Below, piece after piece: positions 17,742 to 25,825 of a stretch of 64,000 bases of DNA; position 1 is the first letter of the stretch, and each line of letters starts with the position of its first letter. The position numbers and the translations under genes are program-made. The notes under the pieces were generated by a model, which saw nothing but the letters and a program-made list of their open reading frames with translations, was not told where the DNA came from and did not search any database. The stretch comes from Hymenobacter caeli (GTDB lineage: Bacteria > Bacteroidota > Bacteroidia > Cytophagales > Hymenobacteraceae): contig NZ_JABSNP010000011.1 of the NCBI RefSeq assembly GCF_013294115.1, positions 62,001 through 126,000 on the forward strand, given 5' to 3'.

Positions 17742-18700
17742 AATCGTTGTTTGCTATCGTGCTGGCGGCCGTTTACGGGCTGATAATTCGCCTCTTGTTT
17801 GGCTTTGCCAACGGGCTGATGGAGATTATGAGCGTCACGTTCATCTTTCTGGTGCCCGTTGGGGTCGGCTACCTCACGGTGGGGCTGCTGGCCCCCGGCA
17901 GGGCCAGTACGCGCACGGCCGCCTTTTTCCTGCCCTGGCTGACCAGCCTGTTTCTACTGGTTGTTACGGTGCTGCTCAATGTAGAGGGGGCAGCTTGTTG
18001 GCTGATGGTTTTCCCAATTTTTGCGGTATTCGCCGGTTTTGGGGGCCTGCTGGCCTTTGCCCACCGCACGCGCAAAAACAGAAAAGCTGCTGACAGCCAG
18101 CAGCCTACCCGCCTCAACCTGTCGCTGCTGGTGGCCGGGCCGCTGCTGCTGGGTTTTGTCGAAGGCGAGAAAGCGCTTGTTCCCAAGCAGCTGACCATCA
18201 GCCGCGAGGTAGTGGTGGGCGCGCCGCCCGCCGCCGTCTGGCAGCAGCTCACCCGCCGCCGCACCGTGGCGCGGCCCGCCGGCGGCCGCTCCTTGGCCGG
18301 CCTGTTTGGGTTCCCGCGCCACCTCACCACCACGCTCGATTCGTGCCGGGTGGGCGGCAAGCGCGTGGCGTACTACGAAAAAGGCCTGTACTTTGAGGAA
18401 ACCGTGGCCAGCTACTGGCCCGCCCGCCGGCTGGTGCTGCGCGTGAACGCCAACCCCAGTGCCGTGCCAGCGGCCGTGATGGACGAGCACATCGTGATTG
18501 GCGGCAAGCACCTGAATATTTTGCAGGATGCCTACCAGCTAACGCCCCTGGCCGGCGGCCGCACCCGCCTGCGCCTGGCCAGCCGGTTTTACATCAACAC
18601 GCCCTTCAACTGGTACGCCGAAATCTGGGCGCACTACCTCATGGCCGACATCCTGGACGGGGAGCTGGCGGGCCTGCAAGCCCGAACCGCTGCCAGCTGA
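17738..18700 (+). CDS. Membrane protein with SRPBCC-like lipid-binding domain
   Basis: Protein of 320 residues starting at the ATG of an ATGA overlap with the phosphoesterase. Residues about 1-110 hold four hydrophobic spans (IVLAAVYGLIIRLLFGF; FIFLVPVGVGYLTVGLL and two more). After a short basic linker the C-terminal 190 residues look like a START/SRPBCC domain: ISREVVVGAPPAAVWQQL is the usual first strand and helix, followed by mixed strands and a final helix ending LQARTAAS. Such domains hold hydrophobic ligands. Function unknown; the gene order suggests work with the preceding phosphoesterase. Confidence 0.65.
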   Translation: MKSLFAIVLAAVYGLIIRLLFGFANGLMEIMSVTFIFLVPVGVGYLTVGLLAPGRASTRTAAFFLPWLTSLFLLVVTVLLNVEGAACWLMVFPIFAVFAGFGGLLAFAHRTRKNRKAADSQQPTRLNLSLLVAGPLLLGFVEGEKALVPKQLTISREVVVGAPPAAVWQQLTRRRTVARPAGGRSLAGLFGFPRHLTTTLDSCRVGGKRVAYYEKGLYFEETVASYWPARRLVLRVNANPSAVPAAVMDEHIVIGGKHLNILQDAYQLTPLAGGRTRLRLASRFYINTPFNWYAEIWAHYLMADILDGELAGLQARTAAS

Positions 18701-18758
18701 CACGGCCCGCAGCGCCCGGGGCGGCGCGTGGCTTCACCCTTCTTACCTACTGATAAAA

Positions 18759-19547
18759 TTGATTCCGAGCGAAAACGCGGCCTTCACTGCCCTCAGCCTG
18801 GCCCTGTCGGGCGGCGGGGCGCGGGGCATTGCCCATTTGGGCATTTTGGCGGCGCTCGACGAGCTGGAGCTGCCCGTGGGGCGGCTGGCGGGCGTCAGCT
18901 CGGGGGCCATTGCGGGTGCGTTTTACGCGGCCGGCTTCCCGCCGCGCGAGATTCTGCGGCTGCTGCTGGGCACCAATGTGGCCCGGCTCACGCGGCCGGC
19001 CTTTAGCCGGCTGGGGCTGCTGGGGCTGGATGCGGTGGAGGCGCTGCTGGCCAGCCATTTGGGGCCCCGCATTCAGTTCGAGGATTTGCAGAAGCCCCTC
19101 ACGCTGGTGGCCACCGACTTGGTGGCCGGCGAGTCGGTGTACTTCAGCACGGGGCCCTTGCTGCCGCCGCTGCTGGCCTCGTCGGCGGTGCCCATCGTGT
19201 ACCGGGCCGTGGCGTACCAGGGGCGGCAGCTCGTGGACGGCGGCCTGCTCAACAACCTGCCCGTGGAGCCGCTGCTGGGCTGCGGCGGGCCCGTGGTGGG
19301 GCTGCACTGCAACCCCGTCAACCGCGAGGCCCGCATCCCCACCATCCGCCGCCTGGTGGAGCGCACCCTGCACCTGGCCATCAACGCCAACACGGCCCAC
19401 CGCAAAACCCAGTGCGCCCTGCTGCTGGAGCCGCCCGCGCTGCGCCACTTCCGCCCGCTCGACTACCGCAAGGGCGCGGAGCTGTTCGACATCGGCTACC
19501 GGTACGCGCTGGGGCGGGCGGCCGAGCTGCGGGCGCTGCGGGCCTGA
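18759..19547 (+). CDS. Patatin-like phospholipase
   Basis: Protein of 262 residues from an apparent TTG start at 18759; no ATG fits before the glycine-rich loop. Seen: LSGGGARGIAHLG (oxyanion loop, 17-29), the nucleophile elbow GVSSG (Ser47) and the catalytic Asp in VDGGLLNN. These form the Ser-Asp dyad of patatin phospholipases/lipid acyl hydrolases (RssA/YchK-like size). Without a signal peptide it is probably cytoplasmic or membrane-surface and acts on phospholipid acyl chains. It is followed within 50 bases by an acyltransferase gene, which has its own promoter box. Confidence 0.88.
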   Translation: MIPSENAAFTALSLALSGGGARGIAHLGILAALDELELPVGRLAGVSSGAIAGAFYAAGFPPREILRLLLGTNVARLTRPAFSRLGLLGLDAVEALLASHLGPRIQFEDLQKPLTLVATDLVAGESVYFSTGPLLPPLLASSAVPIVYRAVAYQGRQLVDGGLLNNLPVEPLLGCGGPVVGLHCNPVNREARIPTIRRLVERTLHLAINANTAHRKTQCALLLEPPALRHFRPLDYRKGAELFDIGYRYALGRAAELRALRA

Positions 19548-19559
19548 GGCGGCCCGTGT

Positions 19560-19567
19560 TACCTTTG
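19560..19567 (+). promoter_or_regulatory. -7 promoter box upstream of acyltransferase
   Basis: TACCTTTG lies 30 bases before the start codon at 19597, the usual distance for this type of promoter. The -33 region is not convincing. Confidence 0.5.
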
Positions 19568-19596
19568 CGTTTCGTTCGCCTCCCAATTTATTTGCA

Positions 19597-20169
19597 ATGC
19601 CCGCCCGCAAAACGTCCACCGTCTGGTACTACATCGCCAAAGCCGTGTTCTGGGTGTCGGGGTGGAAGCTGGGCCAACTGGCCGACCCGGACATCCGCAA
19701 GAGCATGATGATTGCGGCCCCCCACACCAGCAACTGGGACCTGATTTACGCCCGCGCCGCTTTTTATTTGATGGACGTGCCGGTGCGCTTCACCGTGAAA
19801 AAGGAGTGGACCGACCACTGGCTGCTCGGGGGCCTGGTGCGCTCGGTGGGCGGCCTGGCCGTGGACCGCAACAAAAACAACAGCTTGGTAGAGAACATGG
19901 CCGAGCTGTTCGACGCGCACGACGAGCTGGTGATTCTCATCACCCCCGAGGGCACCCGCAAGTACCAGCCGCGCTGGCGCAAGGGCTACTACTTCGCGGC
20001 CCTCGCCGCGCACGTACCCATCCGGCTGGGCTACCTGGACTACGCCAAGAAGGAAGCCGGCATCGGCCCGGCCGTGTACCCTAGCGGCGACTACCCCGCC
20101 GACGAGGAAAAAATCAAGGCCTTCTACCGCACCAAAACCGGCCGCTTCCCCGCCCAGGGCGTGCGGTAG
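19597..20169 (+). CDS. 1-acyl-sn-glycerol-3-phosphate acyltransferase family protein
   Basis: Protein of 190 residues of the PlsC family. The block-1 motif is APHTSNWD (H-x4-D form), the lysine/basic stretch KKEWTDHW precedes GGLAVDRN (block II), and ITPEGTRKYQ is the block-III EGT-R motif. These proteins acylate lysophospholipids or related lipid acceptors at the inner membrane. The short form without an N-terminal membrane anchor and the NWD variant resemble acyltransferases of the ornithine-lipid/lysophospholipid type, so the acceptor is left open. It sits right after the patatin, suggesting joint phospholipid turnover. Confidence 0.85.
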   Translation: MPARKTSTVWYYIAKAVFWVSGWKLGQLADPDIRKSMMIAAPHTSNWDLIYARAAFYLMDVPVRFTVKKEWTDHWLLGGLVRSVGGLAVDRNKNNSLVENMAELFDAHDELVILITPEGTRKYQPRWRKGYYFAALAAHVPIRLGYLDYAKKEAGIGPAVYPSGDYPADEEKIKAFYRTKTGRFPAQGVR

Positions 20170-20193
20170 CTTTTCACGTGCGGTAGCTTTTCA
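20161..20193 (+). repeat. Short tandem duplication at a gene end
   Basis: The 17-base unit gtgcggtagcttttcac at 20161-20177 is followed directly by a nearly complete second copy, which duplicates the stop-codon region of the acyltransferase gene. The second copy lies after the stop and is not translated. Confidence 0.6.
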
Positions 20194-20275
20194 TTTAACA
20201 GTTAGCAGTTAACAATTAGCATTTCCTGATTGCGCCTGCTGGCGCAATCAGGAAATGCTAATTGTTAACTGCTAA
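20191..20275. repeat. Heptamer array with perfect 35-bp hairpin
   Basis: Units ttaacag, ttagcag, ttaacaa, ttagcat and on. Bases 20202-20236 are perfectly complementary to 20241-20275 with a four-base loop, giving a 35-bp stem between two convergent genes. The right arm contains the TAG stop codon of the DUF4159-like gene on the minus strand. It lacks a T run, so it is not a standard terminator, though it could still stop or protect transcripts. Confidence 0.85.
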
Positions 20276-20937
20276 TCGAAATCCAGGGCGTAGGCCACCA
20301 GGTTGGCCCCCATGCGCAGGGCCGCGTCGTGGATGGCGGGCGGGTCTTCGGGGTAGGTGCCCACGTCTTCCCAGCCGTTGCCCAGGTCGCACTCGTAGCT
20401 GTAGAAGCACACCAGCCGGCCCTTGTACACCAGGCCGAAGCCCTGGGCCTGCTTGCCGTCGTGCTCGTGCACTTTGGGCAGCCCGTGCGGAAACGGGTAT
20501 TTCTGGTGGTAAATGGGGTGGGAGTAGGGCAGCTCCACGAATTCCAGCTCGGGAAACACCTTCTTCATCTCGGGCCGGATGAACTTGTCGAGCCCGTAGT
20601 TATCGTCGATGTGCAGGAAGCCGCCGCCCACCAGGTAGCGGCGCAGGTTCAGCGCTTCCGCCGCCGTGAAGCTCACGTTGCCGTGCCCCGTCATGTGGAT
20701 GAACGGGTAGTCGAGCAGCTCGGGCGCGTCCAGCTCCACGGTGGCCTCGTCGGGCGCGATGTTGGTGTGCAGCGCCTGGTTGCAGAAGCTGATGAGGTTC
20801 GGCAGGCTGGTTTTGTTGGCGTACCAGTCGCCCCCGCCGCCGTAGTGCAGCTTGGCGATGCGGAAGCTGGGGGCAGGGGGCGGGGTGAAGGCGGTAGTGA
20901 GTATTAAAACCAGCGGCAGAAATAAGAATTTTAGCAT
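20272..20937 (-). CDS. Secreted DUF4159-like protein
   Basis: Protein of 221 residues with a signal peptide (about 1-18, MLKFLFLPLVLIL core). The mature part resembles DUF4159: FRIAKLHYGGGGDWYA near the start, YPFIHMTGHGNVSF, then RRYLVGGGFLHIDDNYG and a final MGANLVAYALDFD. The domain has a class-I glutamine-amidotransferase-like fold in which the GGG-F-hD segment forms a turn; a catalytic role has not been established. The start at 20937 is the ATG of the signal peptide. The stop codon and the array at 20191 overlap. Confidence 0.8.
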   Translation of the reverse strand: MLKFLFLPLVLILTTAFTPPPAPSFRIAKLHYGGGGDWYANKTSLPNLISFCNQALHTNIAPDEATVELDAPELLDYPFIHMTGHGNVSFTAAEALNLRRYLVGGGFLHIDDNYGLDKFIRPEMKKVFPELEFVELPYSHPIYHQKYPFPHGLPKVHEHDGKQAQGFGLVYKGRLVCFYSYECDLGNGWEDVGTYPEDPPAIHDAALRMGANLVAYALDFD

Positions 20938-21093
20938 AATGGTGGGGGAAAGCCGCATGATTAGTAAAATTGCTAATTATGTTTGCAATGCGGCGCAACG
21001 CCAGAACTCAAAGCTACCAAGCAAAGCAAAGACATCCTGCTGAAAATGGTGGTTCAGCCGCACCTGATTTCCTAACAAGCTCACCCGTGCCCG

Positions 21094-21789
21094 ATGAGTA
21101 TCAAACTCAAAAAGCTACTAGCAGCCTACGAAGCCGAACGCACTAGCCTTACCGCTGAAATGGAAGAATGCGTGGCTGAGATGGATTACGGAAAAGCGCA
21201 TTTATTTTTCAAAGCCTTGGCGCGGATAAATCAGCAGCTGCAAACACTGAATAGCCTTCAGGATGAGCGGCACGACGAAAAAGAAGACTTAATGCATTCA
21301 GTTAAGTTCCTGGAGGAATTGGTAGATGCAGAAGATTACATGCGTGACTACCACAAGGAACTACTTGCTGAAGCAAAGGAAAAGCTGGCGGAACTGAATC
21401 GTTTTTCTACACAAAAAGCGCCGGCCGAACATGTAGTGCGCGGTATTATGGTCAAGCTCTTGGCTGGGGAAATGAGCGGTTTTACACTCATATTTGAGGC
21501 ATCTCAAAGGCTCAGTTGTCATATAAAGCTGGTACGGAAAACATTGATTTTAACTGTACCCGAAATTCGTCGACACAGGGCAAGCTCTACTTTAGAAAAA
21601 AGACACATCAGAAACTTTAAGCGCATAGGCTTCCGCTTGTATGATAACAAAGATAAACTAATGCTATTTGCACCTTATTCGACTTTGGCAGAGCTGGCTG
21701 CTGTGCAGTGTGTTCTGGCCCGTGTTACGTTTGAGGTTTTCTATTTTAAAGAGCTTGCAGGCGAAACTTATATTAAATACCACCCATGA
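21094..21789 (+). CDS. Unrecognised low-GC protein coupled to rtcB
   Basis: Protein of 231 residues. The first 110 or so are charged and helical, likely coiled coil, and the stretch EMEECVAEMDYGKAHLFF resembles a UVR-type helical hairpin (UvrB/UvrC-like protein contact motif). The second half is a mixed basic alpha/beta region with LVRKTLILTVPEIRRH. By eye its base composition is clearly more AT-rich than neighbours, and it uses A/T-ending codons, which suggests recent acquisition. Its last bases overlap the RtcB start (ATG at 21786, stop at 21789), so the two are translated together. I cannot assign a function. Confidence 0.7.
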   Translation: MSIKLKKLLAAYEAERTSLTAEMEECVAEMDYGKAHLFFKALARINQQLQTLNSLQDERHDEKEDLMHSVKFLEELVDAEDYMRDYHKELLAEAKEKLAELNRFSTQKAPAEHVVRGIMVKLLAGEMSGFTLIFEASQRLSCHIKLVRKTLILTVPEIRRHRASSTLEKRHIRNFKRIGFRLYDNKDKLMLFAPYSTLAELAAVQCVLARVTFEVFYFKELAGETYIKYHP

Positions 21790-23195
21790 CCACCGGCAAA
21801 GACCTCCTCGACCTTGGCTTCAAATCGGGCAAGTGGTTCAAGGAAGCCCTGGAGCACATCAACGCCAACGGCCTGGAAGGCGACGCCCTGCGCGCCTACC
21901 TCGACACGGTGAAGCCGCCGGCCGCGCTGCCGCTGCTGCCCGCGCCGATGCCGTTTCACGAGAACATCCGCGCTGATACGCTGGTCGAGCAGCAGAACAT
22001 CGACTACGTGCGGCTGTCGATGCAGCAGCTCATGCGCACGCCCACCGTGGTGACGGGGGCCATTATGCCCGACGCCTGCCCGGCCGGGCCGGTGGGCACC
22101 ATCCCCGTGGGGGGCGTGGTGGTGACGCGCAACGCCATCCACCCCGGCATGCACTCGGCCGACATCTGCTGCTCGGTGATGCTGACCAACCTGGGCAAAA
22201 CCGACCCCAAAACGGTGCTCGACCTGGCCCAGCAGGTGACGCACTTCGGGCCGGGCGGCCGGCCGCCGGACGCCCGGTTTGCGCTGCCCGCCGACCTCCT
22301 GGCCGAATTCCAGGCCAACCCGTTCCTGAATTCCGACAAGGGCCTCGCCCTGGCCCGGGAGCACCTGGGCACGCAGGGCGACGGCAACCACTTCCTGTAC
22401 GTGGGCACCTCGCGCAACACCGGCGACACGGTGCTCGTGACGCACCACGGCTCGCGCGGGGTGGGGGCCCGGCTCTACACGGCGGGCATGAAGGTGGCCG
22501 AGCGGTTCCGCCAGCAGCTCTCGCCCGCCACCGCGCCCGCCAACGCCTGGCTGCCCACCGACACCCCCGAGGGCGAAGCCTACTGGCAGGCCCTGCAAAC
22601 CGTGCGCCGCTGGACCAAGCAAAACCACCTGTGCCTGCACGACGCCATTGCGGGCAAGCTGGGGGCCCCGGTGCAGCAGCGCTACTGGAACGAGCACAAC
22701 TTCGTATTCAAAGCCGGCGACCTGTACTACCACGCCAAGGGGGCCACGCCCCTGGACCCGCAGTTCATGCCCGACATCACCGGTCCGCGCATCATCCCGC
22801 TCAACATGGCGCAGCCCATTCTGATTGTGGAGGGCGAAACCACGGCCAACAACCTGGGCTTCGCGCCGCACGGCGCGGGCCGCAACCTCAGCCGCACGAA
22901 GCACAAGTACAGCAAAATCGGCCAGGCCGACGAAGCCATTTTCGCCGAAGAAACCCAGGGTATTGATGCCCGCTTTTTCTTCAACCGCATCGACATTTCG
23001 GAGCTGCCCAGCGCCTACAAAAACGCCGATGACGTGAAGCAGCAAATCACCGATTTCAAGCTGGCCACCGTGGTTGATGAAATCCGGCCCTACGGCTGCC
23101 TCATGGCCGGCGACTGGGAGCAGGACGCGCCTTGGCGGACGAAGAAGCTGGCCAAAAAGGCGGCCGAAGCGGCGTTAGGTGGCGATTTGGCCTAG
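21786..23195 (+). CDS. rtcB: RtcB-family RNA ligase
   Basis: Protein of 469 residues of the RtcB 3'-phosphate RNA ligase family, which joins RNA 3'-phosphate or 2',3'-cyclic phosphate ends to 5'-OH ends using GTP and manganese. Seen: metal site HSADICCSV (the family's DIGCG with Gly changed to Cys; Asp and second Cys kept), GDGNHFLYVG, HHGSRG, EHNFVF, and the guanylylated-histidine motif PHGAGRNLSR. All catalytic residues appear present. It is translationally coupled to the low-GC protein upstream. No archease or RtcR gene is near, so activation and control must differ from E. coli rtcBA. Possible roles are RNA repair after toxin cleavage or tRNA repair. Confidence 0.92.
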   Translation: MTTGKDLLDLGFKSGKWFKEALEHINANGLEGDALRAYLDTVKPPAALPLLPAPMPFHENIRADTLVEQQNIDYVRLSMQQLMRTPTVVTGAIMPDACPAGPVGTIPVGGVVVTRNAIHPGMHSADICCSVMLTNLGKTDPKTVLDLAQQVTHFGPGGRPPDARFALPADLLAEFQANPFLNSDKGLALAREHLGTQGDGNHFLYVGTSRNTGDTVLVTHHGSRGVGARLYTAGMKVAERFRQQLSPATAPANAWLPTDTPEGEAYWQALQTVRRWTKQNHLCLHDAIAGKLGAPVQQRYWNEHNFVFKAGDLYYHAKGATPLDPQFMPDITGPRIIPLNMAQPILIVEGETTANNLGFAPHGAGRNLSRTKHKYSKIGQADEAIFAEETQGIDARFFFNRIDISELPSAYKNADDVKQQITDFKLATVVDEIRPYGCLMAGDWEQDAPWRTKKLAKKAAEAALGGDLA

Positions 23196-23296
23196 TAGCA
23201 GGCAATTGCTTTCGTGGGTGCTGCGAGGTAGGAAGCGAATGCGGAAAATGTCAAAACTACCTTGCTTACGGCACCACAACCTGATTAATTACTAAG

Positions 23297-24019
23297 ATGA
23301 GCACCGAGCAGTTTGCATTAGATAAAAGCCGATTTGGTGAGGTTCAGAAAAAGATACTTCTCAAAAGTGCGCCGCTGATGGTATTGGCGTTGCTGGCTGG
23401 GGGTGGAATAAATTATTTCAACAACGGTGGAAGGCAGGACCAACCCAATGTCTTGTTCGTTATGTTACCATTGGGCCTGATTCTGTTGGCAGTAGGAATG
23501 TACAGGGGTGTGCAGCGGCAGAAAGGCTTATTCCTGAGTTACCGGCTCCACGTTGACGAGTGGGGAATTACGCGCGAGCAGGCCACAACGCCCACAATAC
23601 GCTTGGAGAGCACGGAAATCCGGGAAATACACAAGGCTGCGGACGGCAGCTACGCGGTAAAGGGCGGCTCAATAAACCACACGATTTTTATACCGGCTCA
23701 AGTTGAAAATCCGGCAGCTTTAGAAGAAATCATGGGTCGGTTCAGCCCTTTGCTGACCCCGCCACCCCAGGCAGTGGCCACCCGGGCGCTGCAACTGCTG
23801 CCGGTGGCTACCGTGGTGCTGCTGGTGCTGGTGTATGTGTCGGCCAGCAAACCGGTGGTAGCCGTTAGCGGTACGTTGCTGCTCGGCTTTATGGGCTATT
23901 CGCTGGTGGCCACCCAGCGCAGCAAGCACGTTGATGGCAAAACCAAAAAAGGCATCTGGCTGGTGTTGATAGTTATAGCGTCAGTCGTTGCGGTTATGTA
24001 TGTTAAGCTAAGGGCATAG
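23297..24019 (+). CDS. Uncharacterised membrane protein, PH-like domain possible
   Basis: Protein of 240 residues. Two hydrophobic spans near the N-terminus (PLMVLALLAGGGINYF and LFVMLPLGLILLAVGMY) are followed by a soluble part of about 80 residues with LFLSYRLHVDEWGITREQ and HTIFIPAQVENPAALEE, a pattern reminiscent of bacterial PH-like/YcxB domains. Three more spans follow (LLPVATVVLLVLVYV and on). Composition is lower in GC than most genes here. No function can be assigned. It stands 100 bases after rtcB and is convergent with rsmE. Confidence 0.65.
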   Translation: MSTEQFALDKSRFGEVQKKILLKSAPLMVLALLAGGGINYFNNGGRQDQPNVLFVMLPLGLILLAVGMYRGVQRQKGLFLSYRLHVDEWGITREQATTPTIRLESTEIREIHKAADGSYAVKGGSINHTIFIPAQVENPAALEEIMGRFSPLLTPPPQAVATRALQLLPVATVVLLVLVYVSASKPVVAVSGTLLLGFMGYSLVATQRSKHVDGKTKKGIWLVLIVIASVVAVMYVKLRA

Positions 24020-24042
24020 GCGGAGTTTTTCCGGCCAGGTTT

Positions 24043-24744
24043 TCAGCGCACCAGCCGCGCCGTGAACACCGCCGCCAGCGCCGCCGTTTCGGTGCGCAGC
24101 CGGGAGGCCCCTAGCGTCACCGGCCGGATGCCCCGGCCGAGCGCCAGCGCAATTTCCACCGGGGTAAAATCGCCCTCGGGCCCGATGAGCACGCAGCAGG
24201 CGGGCCCGGTGGCGGCGACTTGCGCCAGGGCGGTGCGCTCGCCTTCTTCCAGGTGGGCGATGAAGGTGGTGGCCGGGTCGGCGGCGGCCACGAACGGCGC
24301 GAAATCCTGCAATTCGTCCAGCTGCGGCAGCCACGCCTGGCCCGACTGCTTGAGGGCGCTGACCGCTATTTTCTCCAGGCGGTCCAGCTTTAGGTCGCGG
24401 CGCTCGGAGCGGGCGCAGCGCAGGAAGGAAATGCGGTCCACGCCCATTTCCACGGCTTTCTCCACGAACCACTCCATTCGGTCGAGGTTCTTGGTGGGGG
24501 CCACGGCCACGTGGGTGAAGTAGGGGCGGGGCGGCACAGCCTCGTGGGCGACGAGGCGCAGCTGGCAGCGCTTGGGATTGGCGTCGGCCACCTCGGCTTG
24601 GTAGCGGCCCCCGCAGCCGTCCACGAGGGCCACGGGGGCCCCGGGGCCCAGGCGCAGCACGCGCACGGCGTGCTTGCTTTCTTCTTCGGAGAGGGTGTAG
24701 GCCGGTTGGCCGGGGTGCAGGTCGGGGGCGTAGCAGGTCAGCAT
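24043..24744 (-). CDS. rsmE: 16S rRNA (uracil(1498)-N(3))-methyltransferase
   Basis: Protein of 233 residues of the SPOUT methyltransferase RsmE, which methylates U1498 of 16S rRNA with S-adenosylmethionine after 30S assembly. Seen: an N-terminal PUA-like domain (SKHAVRVLRLGPG), then the SPOUT knot with VAVAPTKNLDRMEWFVEKA, SERRDLKLDR, CVLIGPEGDFTPVE and LGASRLRTETAAL. The ATG at 24744 gives the usual start MLTCYAPDL; the in-frame extension upstream is not family-like. Divergent from the ADP-ribosylglycohydrolase gene. Confidence 0.93.
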   Translation of the reverse strand: MLTCYAPDLHPGQPAYTLSEEESKHAVRVLRLGPGAPVALVDGCGGRYQAEVADANPKRCQLRLVAHEAVPPRPYFTHVAVAPTKNLDRMEWFVEKAVEMGVDRISFLRCARSERRDLKLDRLEKIAVSALKQSGQAWLPQLDELQDFAPFVAAADPATTFIAHLEEGERTALAQVAATGPACCVLIGPEGDFTPVEIALALGRGIRPVTLGASRLRTETAALAAVFTARLVR

Positions 24745-24817
24745 GGGGCGGCAAAGGTCGGCCCGGCCGGGGCTCCGGCGCGCTACTGTGGCCAGGAAAT
24801 GCGGGCGGTTCATCCGC

Positions 24818-24825
24818 TACTTTTG
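24818..24825 (+). promoter_or_regulatory. -7 promoter box before ADP-ribosylglycohydrolase
   Basis: TACTTTTG fits TAnnTTTG and ends only seven bases before the ATG at 24832, so the transcript would be nearly leaderless. No matching -33 box is evident. Confidence 0.4.
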
Positions 24826-24831
24826 GTGCCT

Positions 24832-25803
24832 ATGCTACTACCTGCCGCTACCCGGGCCGCCCTGCTGGGCCTGGCCGTGGGCGACGCCCTGGGCGTGCCC
24901 GTTGAGTTCCGAAGCCGCGAGGAGCGCCGCCGCGACCCCGTAACCGGTATGCGCGCCCACGGCACGCACGACCAGCCGGCCGGCACCTGGTCCGACGACG
25001 CCTCGCTCACCTTCTGCCTGGCCGAAACCCTGGCCCGGCCCGGGGCCCTGGCGGGGACCCCTGATTTGGCAGATTTCGCCCGCCGGTGCATCAACTGGCT
25101 GGATAACGCCTACTGGACGGCCACCGGCGAAACCTTCGACGTGGGCAACGCCACCCGGGCCGCCATCGGCCGGCTGCGCAAAGGGGTGGAGCCGACCCAG
25201 GCGGGGCCCCGCACCGAAGCCGACAACGGCAACGGGGCCCTGATGCGCATCCTGCCCCTGGCCTTTCACCAAACCTGGCGGGCCGACCCGCTGGACCCGG
25301 ACGCCGCCTGGGCCCTGACGGCCGCCGTGGCCAGCGTCACGCACGGCCACCCGCGCTCCACGCTGGGCTGTTTTCTGTACCTGCTGGTGGCGCGGGAGCT
25401 GCTGGCGGGCCTGGGGCCGGCCGGGGCCTACGCCCAAATGGTGGCGGTGGCCAACCCGTGGTTGCGGCACGGCAGCATTCCCGCGGTGGTGGAAGACATC
25501 TACTACCGCCGCGTGCTCGACGGGACGCTGCCCGCGCTGCCCGAAGCCGAAATCCAGTCCTCCGGCTACGTGGTGCACACCCTGGAAGCGGCGCTGTGGT
25601 GCCTGCTGAATCAAACCAGCTACCCCGCCACGGTGCTGGCCGCCGTCAACCTGGGCAGCGATACCGATACGACCGGGGCCGTAGCCGGCGGGCTGGCCGG
25701 CCTGGCCTACGGCGAGGCGGGGCTGCCCGCGGAGTGGCTGGGGCCCCTGGCCCGCCGCGCCGACATCGAGGAATTGGCCAACCGCCTGGCGGCCCCCGGT
25801 TAA
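24832..25803 (+). CDS. ADP-ribosylglycohydrolase (DraG family)
   Basis: Protein of 323 residues, cytoplasmic. Family marks: N-terminal ALLGLAVGDALGVPVEF, magnesium-binding GTWSDDASLT, the middle ADNGNGALMRILPL, and the C-terminal NLGSDTDTTGAVAGGLAG, which supplies the second pair of metal-binding aspartates. These enzymes remove ADP-ribose from proteins or small molecules. The usual DDT triplet reads DDA here, a modest change. No ADP-ribosyltransferase is visible nearby, so the target is unknown. Confidence 0.92.
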   Translation: MLLPAATRAALLGLAVGDALGVPVEFRSREERRRDPVTGMRAHGTHDQPAGTWSDDASLTFCLAETLARPGALAGTPDLADFARRCINWLDNAYWTATGETFDVGNATRAAIGRLRKGVEPTQAGPRTEADNGNGALMRILPLAFHQTWRADPLDPDAAWALTAAVASVTHGHPRSTLGCFLYLLVARELLAGLGPAGAYAQMVAVANPWLRHGSIPAVVEDIYYRRVLDGTLPALPEAEIQSSGYVVHTLEAALWCLLNQTSYPATVLAAVNLGSDTDTTGAVAGGLAGLAYGEAGLPAEWLGPLARRADIEELANRLAAPG

Positions 25804-25825
25804 TTAAACCGGGGGTCCCAGCACG

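Noticed and set aside
20202..20275. Rho-independent terminator
   Set aside because: The stem is far longer than usual and neither side carries a T run.
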